DNA of 64,000 nt. Source: Marinifilum flexuosum. Its GTDB lineage: Bacteria > Bacteroidota > Bacteroidia > Bacteroidales > Marinifilaceae. Position 1 is the stretch's first letter, and each line of letters begins with the position of its first letter. Positions 36,701 through 45,257 of the stretch are shown here, in pieces. The translations under genes were made by a program, and so were the position numbers. The notes under the pieces are model-generated. The model saw only the letters and a program-made list of their open reading frames with translations. It did no database searches and was not told where the DNA came from. The stretch is taken from positions 62,001-126,000 of the forward strand of contig NZ_RAPQ01000011.1 of NCBI RefSeq assembly GCF_003610555.1, written 5' to 3'.

Positions 36701-36959
36701 TTCCGTCGTTACTTGAGGTTGAAGACATATAGGTCATGTTCTCAACACCATTCACGGCCTCTTCAATGGGTACAACAACACTTTTTAGTAATGTTTCGGC
36801 ATTTGCACCAGGATAGGTTGCGGAGATTTGCACGGTTGGAGGTGCAATTTCCGGGAACTGCTCTCTTGGCAGGGATGTAAGTCCCAATACCCCTAAAATT
36901 AGGATGAGTATGGATATTACGGTCGATAATACCGGCCGTTCAATAAATCTTCTTAACAT
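33789..36959 (-). CDS. RND multidrug efflux permease (AcrB/HAE1 type)
   Basis: The 1056-residue inner-membrane pump carries the twelve-helix RND plan with two periplasmic loops. Landmarks are the start MLRRFIERPVLSTVISILI, PEIAPPTVQISATYPGANAETL, the proton-relay helix-4 stretch LFALVLAIGIVVDDAIVVVEAVHA with its two Asp residues, and GLLAKNAILIVEFA. HAE1 pumps export hydrophobic or amphiphilic compounds with an adaptor and a TolC-type channel, both adjacent here. The operon is adaptor, permease, channel on the minus strand. A GbsR/MarR-type regulator lies upstream. Confidence 0.96.
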   Translation of the reverse strand: MLRRFIERPVLSTVISILILILGVLGLTSLPREQFPEIAPPTVQISATYPGANAETLLKSVVVPIEEAVNGVENMTYMSSTSSNDGTATISVYFELGTNPDIAAVNVQNRVATVNSKLPQQVIQSGVTTKKVQTSVLMFLSLYSENDDFDATFIENYARINLIPMIKRINGVGDANVFGSRDYSMRIWLKPEKMAAYGLTPQDVVAALNEQNLEAAPGKFGANSSQSFEYVIRYKGKLSTQEEYENIILRSEGNSDFLRLKDVAKVELGAFSYATKNITNGNPSVAVAVYQTSGSNAQEIIKEVERTLEKASVDFPKGIGYVIPFNTNDFLEASISKVISTLIEAFLLVFLVVFLFLQDFRSTLIPAIAVPVAIVGTFFFLNLFGFSINMLTLFALVLAIGIVVDDAIVVVEAVHAKLDNGAKSAKKATVSAMSEITGAIISITLVMSAVFIPVSFLKGPTGAFYQQFAITLAVAIVISAINALTLSPALCALLLKPHNPSEEHKKGLMNRFYTSFNTGFDAITDRYTKSVKFLINRKWLAGAILIGFTLLAGWFFKTTPTGFIPNEDQGIIFCDITLPPGSTLDRTTEVAGKVESIIEEIDVVEERMFVIGFSLMSGTNGGSKAFAVIKLKDWHERKEDHQKVNAIIGQLFGRTAGINEARILFFAPPTVRGFGNSDGFEMRLQDKSNGSFDDLMAKSGQFLGALNQRPEIKYAITSFNTGFPQYEMEVNVEKVKEAGISVNGLFSTLQGYYGSWYAADFNRFGKQYRVMLQASPEDRETIESMNNVFVRNANNELVSVSQFVNMKKVNGPDVVNRFNLFNSATINGNVNPGYSTGDAIQAIREVAAQTLPSNYGYEFSGMTREEEKAGNQAVVVFVLSLIFVYFLLAAQYESYILPFSILLSLPIGIFGAIFFVKLIGLENNIYFQVALIMLIGLLAKNAILIVEFALQRRRQGMEILQAAAEGAKARLRPILMTSFAFILGLMPLMLASGAGAVGNRSIGTGAVGGMLIGTVFGVFVIPAFFVIFQIIQEKISGAPKEEELEEMEVEELANVQ

Positions 36960-36994
36960 GATTTTTGTTTAATTTTTAAAACTGAAAGAACTGC

Positions 36995-38152
36995 TTACTT
37001 CTGCGAAAAGGCAACATTACCATCTGCTTTCGATTGCCCGCTTTGAGGGATAATTTGCATTCCGTCGCGAAGTTTAATCAAGCCATCAACAACATATTGC
37101 TGTCCTGGATTTACTCCACCTTTCACAATAAAATGATTGTCCATAGTATTGGCGATTATCACCTCTTTTGATTCTACTTTGTTTTCTTTACCCACCAGGT
37201 AAACGAATTTTTTACCTTGTAATTCGAAAGTTGCTTTTTGCGGAAGCAAAACAATATCATTCATATCAGATGGCATTTTTACTTTTCCACTAATCCCACT
37301 TCTTAGTAAGTTGTTAGGGTTAGGGAAGATGGCTCTGTAGCTGATACTTCCGGTTCTAGGGTTTACCATCCCGTTTATTGTTTCAATTTTCCCTTTGAAA
37401 TCGTACAATGAACCATCGGCTAGTACAAGCTCAACTTCAGGCATTTTCTTGATTTTCTCATTTGCAGTATTACCATTTAATTGACGATTAAATTGTAATA
37501 ATTGCTTTTCATTCAATGTGAAATAGGCATGTACATTTTTAATGTTTGAAACTGTGGTTAAAGGTTTTGCTTCAGTACGTCCAACCAAACTTCCTACTTT
37601 GTAAGGTAAGCTACCAACAATCCCTTCTACAGGACTTTTAATCATTGTATATTCAAGGTTCTCTCTGGTATTTTGATATTGAGCTTCTGCGGCAGCTAAC
37701 TGTGCTTTTGCAGCATTCAAGTTACTTGTGGCTGTTTTAAGCTGAATTGAGCTAATGATGTTTTTTTCAACGAGAGGAGTAATTTTGTCAACTTCCACCT
37801 GTGCTGAAAATACTTGAGCTTCGGCTACCTTAATATTTGCCTTGGCAGCTTTAACCTGCTGGCTTAAGGTTTCTGCGCTAAGTTTAAAAAGCAATTGACC
37901 TTTTGTTACCTGATCACCTTCGTCAATATATATTTCATCGATAAATCCATCTACTTTAGGTCGAATTTCGATATTTTGTACCCCCTCAATATTGGCTGCG
38001 TATTCAGTATATGTTGTCACATCTGATTTCTCTGCAGTTTTAACAGGAAAAGGCATTGGGCCATGTCCCGCTTGAGGTTGATTTCCTTTTTTGCATGACG
38101 TAAATCCTAGTAGGAGGATTATAATACCAGCGAATAAATAATTTTTTTTCAT
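36995..38152 (-). CDS. RND efflux periplasmic adaptor (membrane fusion protein)
   Basis: The 385-residue product has a lipoprotein signal (MKKNYLFAGIIILLLGFTSC). It is followed by the adaptor body: the lipoyl-like half GFIDEIYIDEGDQVTKGQLLFKL, a helical hairpin (QQVKAAKANIKVAEAQVFSAQVEVDKITPLVEKNIISSIQLKTATSNLNAAKAQLAAAEAQY), the second lipoyl half YTMIKSPVEGIVGSLPYKVGSLVG, and barrel strands. It is first in the first efflux operon, 35 bases before the permease. Two operator-like inverted repeats lie within 120 bases upstream. Confidence 0.95.
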   Translation of the reverse strand: MKKNYLFAGIIILLLGFTSCKKGNQPQAGHGPMPFPVKTAEKSDVTTYTEYAANIEGVQNIEIRPKVDGFIDEIYIDEGDQVTKGQLLFKLSAETLSQQVKAAKANIKVAEAQVFSAQVEVDKITPLVEKNIISSIQLKTATSNLNAAKAQLAAAEAQYQNTRENLEYTMIKSPVEGIVGSLPYKVGSLVGRTEAKPLTTVSNIKNVHAYFTLNEKQLLQFNRQLNGNTANEKIKKMPEVELVLADGSLYDFKGKIETINGMVNPRTGSISYRAIFPNPNNLLRSGISGKVKMPSDMNDIVLLPQKATFELQGKKFVYLVGKENKVESKEVIIANTMDNHFIVKGGVNPGQQYVVDGLIKLRDGMQIIPQSGQSKADGNVAFSQK

Positions 38153-38174
38153 TTGATATTCTTTTAGTTCTAAT

Positions 38175-38194
38175 GGTTCGGATAGAAACGAACT
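38175..38194. promoter_or_regulatory. Operator-like repeat near the adaptor start
   Basis: GGTTCGGATAGAAACGAACT contains the inverted arms GTTCG/CGAAC. It lies 22 bases upstream of the adaptor gene. It is one of three copies of this pattern around the neighbouring GbsR/MarR-type gene, so likely that regulator's site. Confidence 0.6.
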
Positions 38195-38250
38195 ATAGGG
38201 ATGTTGATTTTTATGCTTTATTCTAAATACTAATTAATGTTGGTTCTGTA

Positions 38251-38270
38251 GGTTCGGATGGAAGCGAACT
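38251..38270. promoter_or_regulatory. Second operator-like repeat upstream of the adaptor
   Basis: GGTTCGGATGGAAGCGAACT matches the copy at 38175 at 18 of 20 positions and repeats its GTTCG/CGAAC arms 76 bases further upstream. Paired sites allow cooperative binding. Confidence 0.6.
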
Positions 38271-38310
38271 GTTAGGGTGTTAAGTTTAATAAATATATTA
38301 ATGTCAAAAT

Positions 38311-38826
38311 TTATTTAGTAAAATGATCAAAACGAGAACATTTGGCCTCAATATCTTTGTGAAGTTGTTCTAACAGGTTGATAGTGTTTGTTAAAAAACC
38401 TAAATAAGGCATATCATGATCGATGGTGTACTTTTTGTCATTAGACAGCTCATTTGCCAGTTTTTTGTATTCTCGAACTTGAATTAATAATTTCTGTTCG
38501 GTTCTATACATTTTAATGCTCTCATTAATTCTGGTCAAGAAACCTACAGGGTTTAATGTAAAATATTTTTTTCTATCACCAGGTTTTGTGTGATAGGTGA
38601 TAATTTCATTTTTCTGAAGAGTTTTCAAATTTGTAGAAACTGTGCTTTTACTAGCACCAATGAAATTCACCAATTCCTCAAAAGTAGAACCGTTTTCCTT
38701 ATTAATAAGGAGTGTCGCAAAGATTCGTGCTGCTATAGGAGCAAGTTTTTCTTGCTTCTCCATAAATAGTCCATAGCTTTCGACTAATACTTTCTTCTTG
38801 TGTTCTAAATCTTCCTGATTCTTCAT
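38311..38826 (-). CDS. GbsR/MarR-type transcriptional regulator of the efflux operon
   Basis: The 171-residue winged-helix protein has an HTH region FEELVNFIGASKSTVSTNLKTLQKNEIITYHTKPGDRKKYFTL, close to GbsR-like MarR relatives that begin with a long N-terminal helix (HKKKVLVESYGLFMEKQEKLAPIAARIFATLLI). The tail is helical and suits dimerisation. It is transcribed toward the adaptor gene 158 bases away, and three copies of one inverted repeat flank it: one 33 bases upstream of its own start, two before the adaptor. That layout implies autoregulation and control of the pump, probably repression relieved by a ligand, though this is inferred. Confidence 0.85.
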   Translation of the reverse strand: MKNQEDLEHKKKVLVESYGLFMEKQEKLAPIAARIFATLLINKENGSTFEELVNFIGASKSTVSTNLKTLQKNEIITYHTKPGDRKKYFTLNPVGFLTRINESIKMYRTEQKLLIQVREYKKLANELSNDKKYTIDHDMPYLGFLTNTINLLEQLHKDIEAKCSRFDHFTK

Positions 38827-38858
38827 TTTATTTACTTTAACGCTGCAAATATAGCTTT

Positions 38859-38878
38859 AGTTCGGATTGATCCGAACT
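38859..38878. promoter_or_regulatory. Perfect palindromic operator of the regulator gene
   Basis: AGTTCGGATTGATCCGAACT has nine-base perfect arms around TG. It is 32 bases upstream of the regulator start and is the strongest of the three related sites, with GTTCGGAT shared by all. Confidence 0.7.
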
Positions 38879-38950
38879 AAAAAATGTTAAAAAACTTAAA
38901 AGAATATTTAGTTATGGTTTTCTAAGTTTTGAAAATGATTGTTATTGGCA

Positions 38951-39679
38951 CTATTTTTTTAGATGTTCATTTATTAATTCCATAAAAGTTAGCCTGTAGA
39001 TTTGTCCGATTGGCACCTTCTGATTACTAATTTCAATTTGATTTCCTTCTATTGCATTGATTTGGTTTAGAGCTATAATAAAGGATTTATGAACACGAGG
39101 AAATTGCTTTTTAGGGAGTAATTCCTCCATTCTTTTAATTGTTAGTTTACTTACAATACTCTTATCCTTGAGATGTATTTTAATGTAATCTCCTAAACCT
39201 TCTATATAAATAATATCATCAAAATTTAATTTGATTGTTTTTTTATCTGCCTTGATAAATATAAACTCTTCCTGCTTGTTTGTATTTGGAGTCGAAGAAA
39301 TGTTGGTTTGTTCTGTTTTTGACTTTAATTTTTCTTCAATTTTAGAAACAGCTTTTAAAAACCTTGGAAAGGGAATGGGTTTGTGTAGGTAGTCAATTAC
39401 ATCTAAATCGAAAGCTTCTACAGCATATTCTCTATAAGCAGTAGTTATCACTACAGCAGGTGGATGTCTTAAATTTTCAAGGAAATTCAAGCCTGTCACT
39501 TTTGGCATATTGATATCCAGAAACATTGCATCGATATTTTGTTCGTTTAATACCTGCATGGCTTCCAGAGCATTTTTACAAGACTTTACAAGCTCCAGAT
39601 GAGGAATATCAGAAATAAACTTCTCTAAAACTTTTCTTGCGTGTACCTCATCATCTACAACTATACATTTAATGTTCAT
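38951..39679 (-). CDS. LytTR-family response regulator
   Basis: The 242-residue regulator has a receiver domain with acidic DDE, phospho-acceptor Asp55 in MFLDINMPKVTGL and Lys in HKPIPF. A LytTR DNA-binding domain follows at about residues 140-242 (EFIFIKADKKTIKLNFDDIIYIEGLGDYIKIHLKDKSIVSKLTIKRMEELLPKKQFPRVHKSFIIALNQI). It overlaps the kinase gene by 11 bases, so the two are translationally coupled. A direct repeat of the LytTR type sits in the divergent promoter at 40792-40821. Confidence 0.93.
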   Translation of the reverse strand: MNIKCIVVDDEVHARKVLEKFISDIPHLELVKSCKNALEAMQVLNEQNIDAMFLDINMPKVTGLNFLENLRHPPAVVITTAYREYAVEAFDLDVIDYLHKPIPFPRFLKAVSKIEEKLKSKTEQTNISSTPNTNKQEEFIFIKADKKTIKLNFDDIIYIEGLGDYIKIHLKDKSIVSKLTIKRMEELLPKKQFPRVHKSFIIALNQINAIEGNQIEISNQKVPIGQIYRLTFMELINEHLKK

Positions 39680-40736
39680 ATTCCTTGTTTAAAGTGATAC
39701 AGACTAATGTTTGATATTGAGTCTCGTTTTCCGTTATTATAAAGCTGTGATTTTTAGGATATAATAAATTTAACCTCTTTTTTACATTTTGAATTCCCAG
39801 TCCACCAGGTTTTTCATTTTTAGGCTGATTAGGATCTATAGGGTTTACAATTTTCAGTTCTATTTTATCTGAATAAAAATGCAAATCTATATTGATTTCC
39901 GATTTTCCGGATTCACTATGAATTCCATGTTTGAAAGTATTTTCAATGAGCGGAATAAATAGGAGTGGAGGAAGCTTATAGTTCTGATCCTCTCCTGAAA
40001 TATTAAGGTTGATATTGGCGGTGTCCTCAACACGCAGAGATTCTAGTTCGATATAATTGTTTATAAATTGCACCTCTTTTTCGAGTTTTACCTTTTCATC
40101 TTTACACTCATATAGCATGTAGCTGATTAATTGACTCAGCTTTAGAATCATCTCCGGAGTTTTTACAGAATCGTACAAACTCATCGAGTAGATATTGTTT
40201 AAGGTATTGAAAAGAAAGTGCGGATTAACTTGTTCCTTAAGTAAGTTCAATTCTGCCTCGAGTTGCTCCTGTGCTTTGGCTGTAAATTTGAGATTTTCAT
40301 CTTTTAACGCGATCCACTCTTTTACAAAATGGAATAGAGTGGTGGATAAAGTAAAAATATTTAATTTAAAGAAACTAAACAGAATTAATCGCTCAGGATG
40401 CTCATAAGCCATCTTTTTGAAATGGACTTCAGGGAACAGATAGAATGTTATACTTAGAAATGAAATCATTACAATTTCACTGATTACAATTAGTAAGATG
40501 TATTTTAAGTAATTTCCTTTATTCCAGTATTTGGGAATCAGAAATCTAAGGTTGAAGTAGACAAAAATTACAATTGAAAGTAATTGGAAACTTCCAAATA
40601 TAATTTCATTTGGTACACGTGATGGTTCCATATCAACAAAGCGCCCTAATTCCAAGAGAACAAATACTGTCCAGAAGGATAGGTGTTGTACCAATCGAAT
40701 GGAGAAAAAACGGTATAATCTGTCCTTAATATTCAT
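39669..40736 (-). CDS. LytS/YehU-type sensor histidine kinase
   Basis: This 355-residue kinase belongs to the His_kinase (PF06580) group. Four hydrophobic segments fill residues about 15-150 (HLSFWTVFVLLELG, EIIFGSFQLLSIVIFVYF, YILLIVISEIVMISFLSITFYL, and FKLNIFTLSTTLFHFV). The phospho-acceptor region reads QVNPHFLFNTLNNIYSMS, and the ATPase half has PLLFIPLIENTFKHGI and GGLGIQNVKKRL. Relatives pair with LytTR regulators, as here. Divergent to it lies an RND efflux operon, which it may control. The signal is unknown; membrane stress is a guess. Confidence 0.93.
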   Translation of the reverse strand: MNIKDRLYRFFSIRLVQHLSFWTVFVLLELGRFVDMEPSRVPNEIIFGSFQLLSIVIFVYFNLRFLIPKYWNKGNYLKYILLIVISEIVMISFLSITFYLFPEVHFKKMAYEHPERLILFSFFKLNIFTLSTTLFHFVKEWIALKDENLKFTAKAQEQLEAELNLLKEQVNPHFLFNTLNNIYSMSLYDSVKTPEMILKLSQLISYMLYECKDEKVKLEKEVQFINNYIELESLRVEDTANINLNISGEDQNYKLPPLLFIPLIENTFKHGIHSESGKSEINIDLHFYSDKIELKIVNPIDPNQPKNEKPGGLGIQNVKKRLNLLYPKNHSFIITENETQYQTLVCITLNKEYEH

Positions 40737-40791
40737 TTTTTATCAAATTTTAATCTAAGGAATAAATAAAAATCCTTGCCTGCATAAAATA

Positions 40792-40821
40792 TCGACAAAC
40801 TCTGTCTGTTCGTCGGCAAAC
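40792..40821. promoter_or_regulatory. Direct repeat, candidate LytTR regulator site
   Basis: TCGACAAAC (40792-40800) and TCGGCAAAC (40813-40821) agree at eight of nine positions with a 21-base period, the typical spacing of LytTR binding half-sites. The pair is in the 223-base gap between the LytS/LytTR genes and the second efflux operon. Confidence 0.45.
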
Positions 40822-40959
40822 CTACACAAAATTAAAGTTAACCAATAGAATCTGCACTTTGGTATTGATTAACGATGATTCTTTTTTGTTGATCGATAAA
40901 ACTTAATAGACAAATAGTTAGTGCTTAATATTGTTTTGAACTTTTAAACGAAATCCGTC

Positions 40960-42075
40960 ATGTTAAAAAGAAAAAGTATCCTTTGGGGCATAGCAGTTAT
41001 TATAGCTTGTGTTGCACTAAGTGTTTTATTTGCAGGGATGAAAAAAGCTCCTAAAGAAAAAGAAGCTGTAAAAAAAGAAATTGTTCTTCCTGTTCTGGAA
41101 GTCAGAAATAGCGAATTGGATCTTCATCTTTCAGTTGTAGGTAAGCTAGAAGCTTATTCAAAAATGGAAGTGTATGCCGAAGTAAGTGGAATATTGGAAA
41201 ATTCCCAAAAAGCATTTTTAGAAGGAATTCGATTTCAACAAGGTGAAGCATTGTTATCTATAAATAAGGATAAATTCGAAGCAGAAGTGTTCTCGAATCG
41301 AAGCAGCTTTATGAATAAGATTGCGAATATCCTTCCTGATCTAAAGTATGATTACCCTGATAGTTATTCGGTCTGGGAAAAATATTTAAAAGATTTCGAT
41401 GTTGAAAAATTCATTAGTCCAATTCCTGAACCGCTTAACGAAAAAGAGAAATATTATCTGGCAGGAAAGAGTGTTTATACTGATTATTACAATTTGAAAA
41501 GTCAGGAAGAACAGTTGAGAAAATATACCATTAAAGCACCCTTTAATGGAGAGGTTATTGAATCGAATATCAAACCAGGAACTTTGGTCATGTCAGGCCA
41601 AAAGCTTGGAGAATATGTAAATACGAATGTATTTGATTTGGTTGTAGGTGTTGACTTGAATAACCTGCATGGTATTGAAGCAGGAAATGAAGTGAGACTT
41701 TACTCGAATGCTACCGGCCAAAAATGGAATGGTAAGGTAAGACGTATTAGCAACAAAATAGATGACAAGACCCAAATGGTAAACGTGTACATATCGGTAT
41801 CAGGAAAAGGATTAAAAGAATCGATGTTTCTAAATGCAGATATTTCCTTGTCTCACAATGTGAACGGGATTGAAATTCCTAGAAAATTACTTGCCGATTC
41901 GGAACATGTATTCATTGTGAATGATAAAAAAATCCACCTTCAGCAAATTAATGTCATTCAAAGAAAAGAGAATACAGTAATCATCGAAGGATTACCAAAC
42001 GGAAGTTTATTGTCTTTAAAAACATCTGCCATCCACGAGGGATTAACAGTAGTTCCTGTTAAGAATATGCAATAA
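40960..42075 (+). CDS. RND efflux periplasmic adaptor (second system)
   Basis: The 371-residue product has an N-terminal membrane anchor (ILWGIAVIIACVALSVLFAGM) rather than a lipobox. The adaptor plan follows: first lipoyl half (GKLEAYSKMEVYAEVSGIL ... FQQGEALLSINKDKFEAEV), a short hairpin that is reduced compared with AcrA-type proteins, the second lipoyl half YTIKAPFNGEVIESNIKPGTLVMSGQKLGEYV, and barrel strands DLVVGVDLNNLHGIEAGNEVRLY. It is first in a four-gene operon with the permease 30 bases downstream. It is divergent from the LytS/LytTR genes. Confidence 0.92.
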   Translation: MLKRKSILWGIAVIIACVALSVLFAGMKKAPKEKEAVKKEIVLPVLEVRNSELDLHLSVVGKLEAYSKMEVYAEVSGILENSQKAFLEGIRFQQGEALLSINKDKFEAEVFSNRSSFMNKIANILPDLKYDYPDSYSVWEKYLKDFDVEKFISPIPEPLNEKEKYYLAGKSVYTDYYNLKSQEEQLRKYTIKAPFNGEVIESNIKPGTLVMSGQKLGEYVNTNVFDLVVGVDLNNLHGIEAGNEVRLYSNATGQKWNGKVRRISNKIDDKTQMVNVYISVSGKGLKESMFLNADISLSHNVNGIEIPRKLLADSEHVFIVNDKKIHLQQINVIQRKENTVIIEGLPNGSLLSLKTSAIHEGLTVVPVKNMQ

Positions 42076-42104
42076 TAATCACTAACGGTTAAGCTAAATT
42101 AAGT

Positions 42105-45100
42105 ATGAAATCATTGGTACAATACTTTATCAAATATCCCTTTGCTGGTAATTTGCTAGCAGGAGTATTTATCTTGCTAGGAATTTTTGGATTATTCTCC
42201 TTAAATTCTTCGGTAATGCCACAAATCGATCCTGGAATGTTAACCGTAACGGCATCTTATCCTGGAGCATCGCCAGAAGAAGTTGAAAAAGGAGTTACAC
42301 TGAAAATTGAGGATAACATCAAGGGAATTAGTGGAATTGAAAAAATTACCTCTTCATCAAAAGAAAATTTCTGTACGGTAACAATTGACCTGGAAACTGG
42401 TTATGATGCGAATATTGCTTTGCAGGATGTTAAAAATGCGGTGGATGGCATTAGCTCATTTCCAGTAGGAGTAGAGAATATAAGTACAGAGAAGAGAGAG
42501 TTTACGGTTTTAGCCGCTTCTATGGCATTAAATGGAGATTTGGATTTACGTGATCTGAAAAGATATGCCAGATTGATTGAAAATGATCTTCGTGCCATTA
42601 ACGGAATTTCAAAAGTTGCTTTGTCAGGTTTTCCTAACGAAGAGATAGAAATCAGTGTAAACGAAGATGCATTAAAGGCATACAATATTAGTATAAACGA
42701 GATTTATTCGGCGGTTGGAAATGCTAATATTGAGCTGACAGGAGGAACCATTCGAGGCGAAGACGAGGAGTTGAGAATTCGAGTAAGAGAGAAGGAATAT
42801 TATGCTGAAGGATTTAATGATATTGTATTGCGATCGCAAGCGGAAGGCGGAACGGTTTACTTGAGTGATGTTGCTAAAATTATAGATCGTTGGGCAGAAG
42901 ATCCTAACCGAACCTATGTGAATGGTCATTCGGCTATAAAAATATCTATAACTCAAACTTCCCGTGAAGATATTCTATACATTTCCGAAACCATCGATAA
43001 GTACATCAAGGATTTTAACAAATCTCATGAAACGGTGAGTTTGGAGTTATTGTACGATAATTCAGTATCTATAAAAGTAATGCAGGATATTTTGGCTAAC
43101 AATGGAATCATTGGCTTTCTACTTGTTTTGTTGTTCTTGTCATTGTTTTTAAATCATCGTTTATCGTTTTGGGTGGCTTTGGGAATTCCTATCTCATTTA
43201 TGGGAATGTTTATGGTCGCGGGAATGTATGGCTTAACACTAAATCGCTTATCCTTATTTGGGATGATTATTGTTATCGGTATCCTGGTTGATGATGGAAT
43301 TGTAATTTGTGAAAACATATATCAGCATTACGAAAAAGGAAAATCTGCTTTGCAAGCTGGTATTGATGGAACAATGGAGGTATTACCAGCTATTTTTTCG
43401 GCTGTACTGACTACAATTGTGGCTTTTGTTTCCTTCTTTTTTATCGATAGTGTAATAGGTGAGTTCTTTAGAGATTTAGCTTTTGTAGTAATTTTTGCAC
43501 TGATATTTTCTTTAGTTGAAGCGTTCTTTATTCTACCTGCACATGCGGTTCATTCCAAGGCTTTGAAAAGGGATAAGAAAGAATCTAAAATTGAGAAAAT
43601 ATCAACTTCTGCCATTAGAAAGTTGCGCAAATATACTTTCGAACCATTACTAAATTTTAGTCTTGAAAATAAGCTGGTAACCATAGGACTTACTATTGGT
43701 CTTTTCTTTGTTACCATTGGCGGACTGCTAGGTGGAATTATCAGAACCGGAGATAGTTCGGTAGATAATACTAACTATGCTACAGTTAAGCTGGATATGC
43801 CGGCAGGTACTCCTGAATCGGAAACCATGTATTACATATCGAAAATAGAGGATTTGGCCATTCAGTTAGGAGAGAAATGGAAAGAGAAAAGTGAAACGGG
43901 AGATCCAATAATAACTTATACGTCTATTGATATTAGTTCTTCCAACAATGCCGAATTGACCATTTACCTGTTAAGTACTGAACACAGGGATTTCCTATCT
44001 TCTGAGTTTAATGAAGAGCTGAAACAAATGGTTGGTGAGATACCCCAGGCGGAAAGATTGAATTTTGTGCAGGAGAATCGTTTTGGAAAAGCAGTTAAAG
44101 TATCCTTACAGAGTAGTAATCTGGATGATTTGTATGCAGCAAAAAATGAATTTAAGACAAGCTTAAATAAACTGGAAGGCCTAACCAATGTGATGGATAA
44201 TGACCAGTTGGGAATGCGCGAAATAAAACTGACCTTAAAGGAGAGTGCTTATAAGCTGGGATTAAATTTAAGCGAAATTACAAGTCAGGTTCGTTCTGGA
44301 TTTTACGGTAAAGAGGTTCAAAGATTACAGAGAGGAATTGATGAAATTCGCGTTTGGGTTCGTTATGCAAAAGAGGAAAGGTCTTCAATTGGAAATCTGG
44401 AAAATATGCGAATCAGAACCAGTAATGGAGGAGAATACTATCTTAAAGATATTGCCTATATCGAATTCGAGAGAAATCTGGTTCAAGTAAATCACCTGGG
44501 TGGACAGCGAGAAATAACCATAGAGGCTGATGCAGCCAGTACAAAGGTGAACATGACCGAAATCAATGATGAAATTGACGAGGTGATTCTTCCTGAATTG
44601 ATGAAAAAATATCAGGGACTAAGAATTCGATATGGCGGTCATGCCGAAGAATTAGGTAAGGCAAAAGATTCTGGAATCATGATTGCGCCGGTAATCCTGA
44701 TATTGTTGTTTTCAATCGTGATTTTCACTTTCAGATCATACATACAAACCATGTTGGTGTTTATTTTAATTCCATTTGGATTTATTGGTGTGGGATGGGG
44801 ACACTGGTTGCATGGAGTAGCTTTAGATATGCCTTCTTATTTGGGAATGGTAGCACTTATGGGAGTTATGGTGAATGATTCTATTGTTCTGATCAGCACA
44901 TTTAATGAAAAACTTAAATCAGGAGCAGAATTTATGTTGGCTCTAAAAGAGACTGCTTTGTCACGATTCAGACCAATTATACTTACTTCATTAACCACTA
45001 TAGTTGGCATTGCTCCTTTGATAGCATCCAATCAACCAGAAGCAAAAATGGTAATTCCGATGGCAATATCGATGGCATATGGATTGATGGCCGCGACTTT

Positions 45101-45233
45101 TTTAAATCTGATTGTATTGCCAGTTCTATTAATTGTGGTGAATTCAAGTAAGCGTTATTTTAAATTGTTAACTAAAGGAGAGTTACCATCTCGTGAAAGT
45201 GTTGAGCCAGCCAATAAAGTGCTAGTTGTGTAG
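42105..45233 (+). CDS. RND efflux permease (second system)
   Basis: The 1042-residue permease differs from the first one: MKSLVQYFIKYPFAGNLLAGVFILLGIFGLFSLNSSVMPQIDPGMLTVTASYPGASPEEVEKGV. It has the RND hallmarks of twelve helices and helix-4 Asp pair in LFGMIIVIGILVDDGIVICENIY, and the partner MVALMGVMVNDSIVLISTF. The family includes exporters of hydrophobic compounds and some outer-membrane lipid transporters. It sits between its adaptor and a TolC-type gene, and the operon ends with an outer-membrane barrel gene. Substrate unknown. Confidence 0.95.
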   Translation: MKSLVQYFIKYPFAGNLLAGVFILLGIFGLFSLNSSVMPQIDPGMLTVTASYPGASPEEVEKGVTLKIEDNIKGISGIEKITSSSKENFCTVTIDLETGYDANIALQDVKNAVDGISSFPVGVENISTEKREFTVLAASMALNGDLDLRDLKRYARLIENDLRAINGISKVALSGFPNEEIEISVNEDALKAYNISINEIYSAVGNANIELTGGTIRGEDEELRIRVREKEYYAEGFNDIVLRSQAEGGTVYLSDVAKIIDRWAEDPNRTYVNGHSAIKISITQTSREDILYISETIDKYIKDFNKSHETVSLELLYDNSVSIKVMQDILANNGIIGFLLVLLFLSLFLNHRLSFWVALGIPISFMGMFMVAGMYGLTLNRLSLFGMIIVIGILVDDGIVICENIYQHYEKGKSALQAGIDGTMEVLPAIFSAVLTTIVAFVSFFFIDSVIGEFFRDLAFVVIFALIFSLVEAFFILPAHAVHSKALKRDKKESKIEKISTSAIRKLRKYTFEPLLNFSLENKLVTIGLTIGLFFVTIGGLLGGIIRTGDSSVDNTNYATVKLDMPAGTPESETMYYISKIEDLAIQLGEKWKEKSETGDPIITYTSIDISSSNNAELTIYLLSTEHRDFLSSEFNEELKQMVGEIPQAERLNFVQENRFGKAVKVSLQSSNLDDLYAAKNEFKTSLNKLEGLTNVMDNDQLGMREIKLTLKESAYKLGLNLSEITSQVRSGFYGKEVQRLQRGIDEIRVWVRYAKEERSSIGNLENMRIRTSNGGEYYLKDIAYIEFERNLVQVNHLGGQREITIEADAASTKVNMTEINDEIDEVILPELMKKYQGLRIRYGGHAEELGKAKDSGIMIAPVILILLFSIVIFTFRSYIQTMLVFILIPFGFIGVGWGHWLHGVALDMPSYLGMVALMGVMVNDSIVLISTFNEKLKSGAEFMLALKETALSRFRPIILTSLTTIVGIAPLIASNQPEAKMVIPMAISMAYGLMAATFLNLIVLPVLLIVVNSSKRYFKLLTKGELPSRESVEPANKVLVV

Positions 45234-45257
45234 TAGAATATCAAAAAAATAAAAAAG

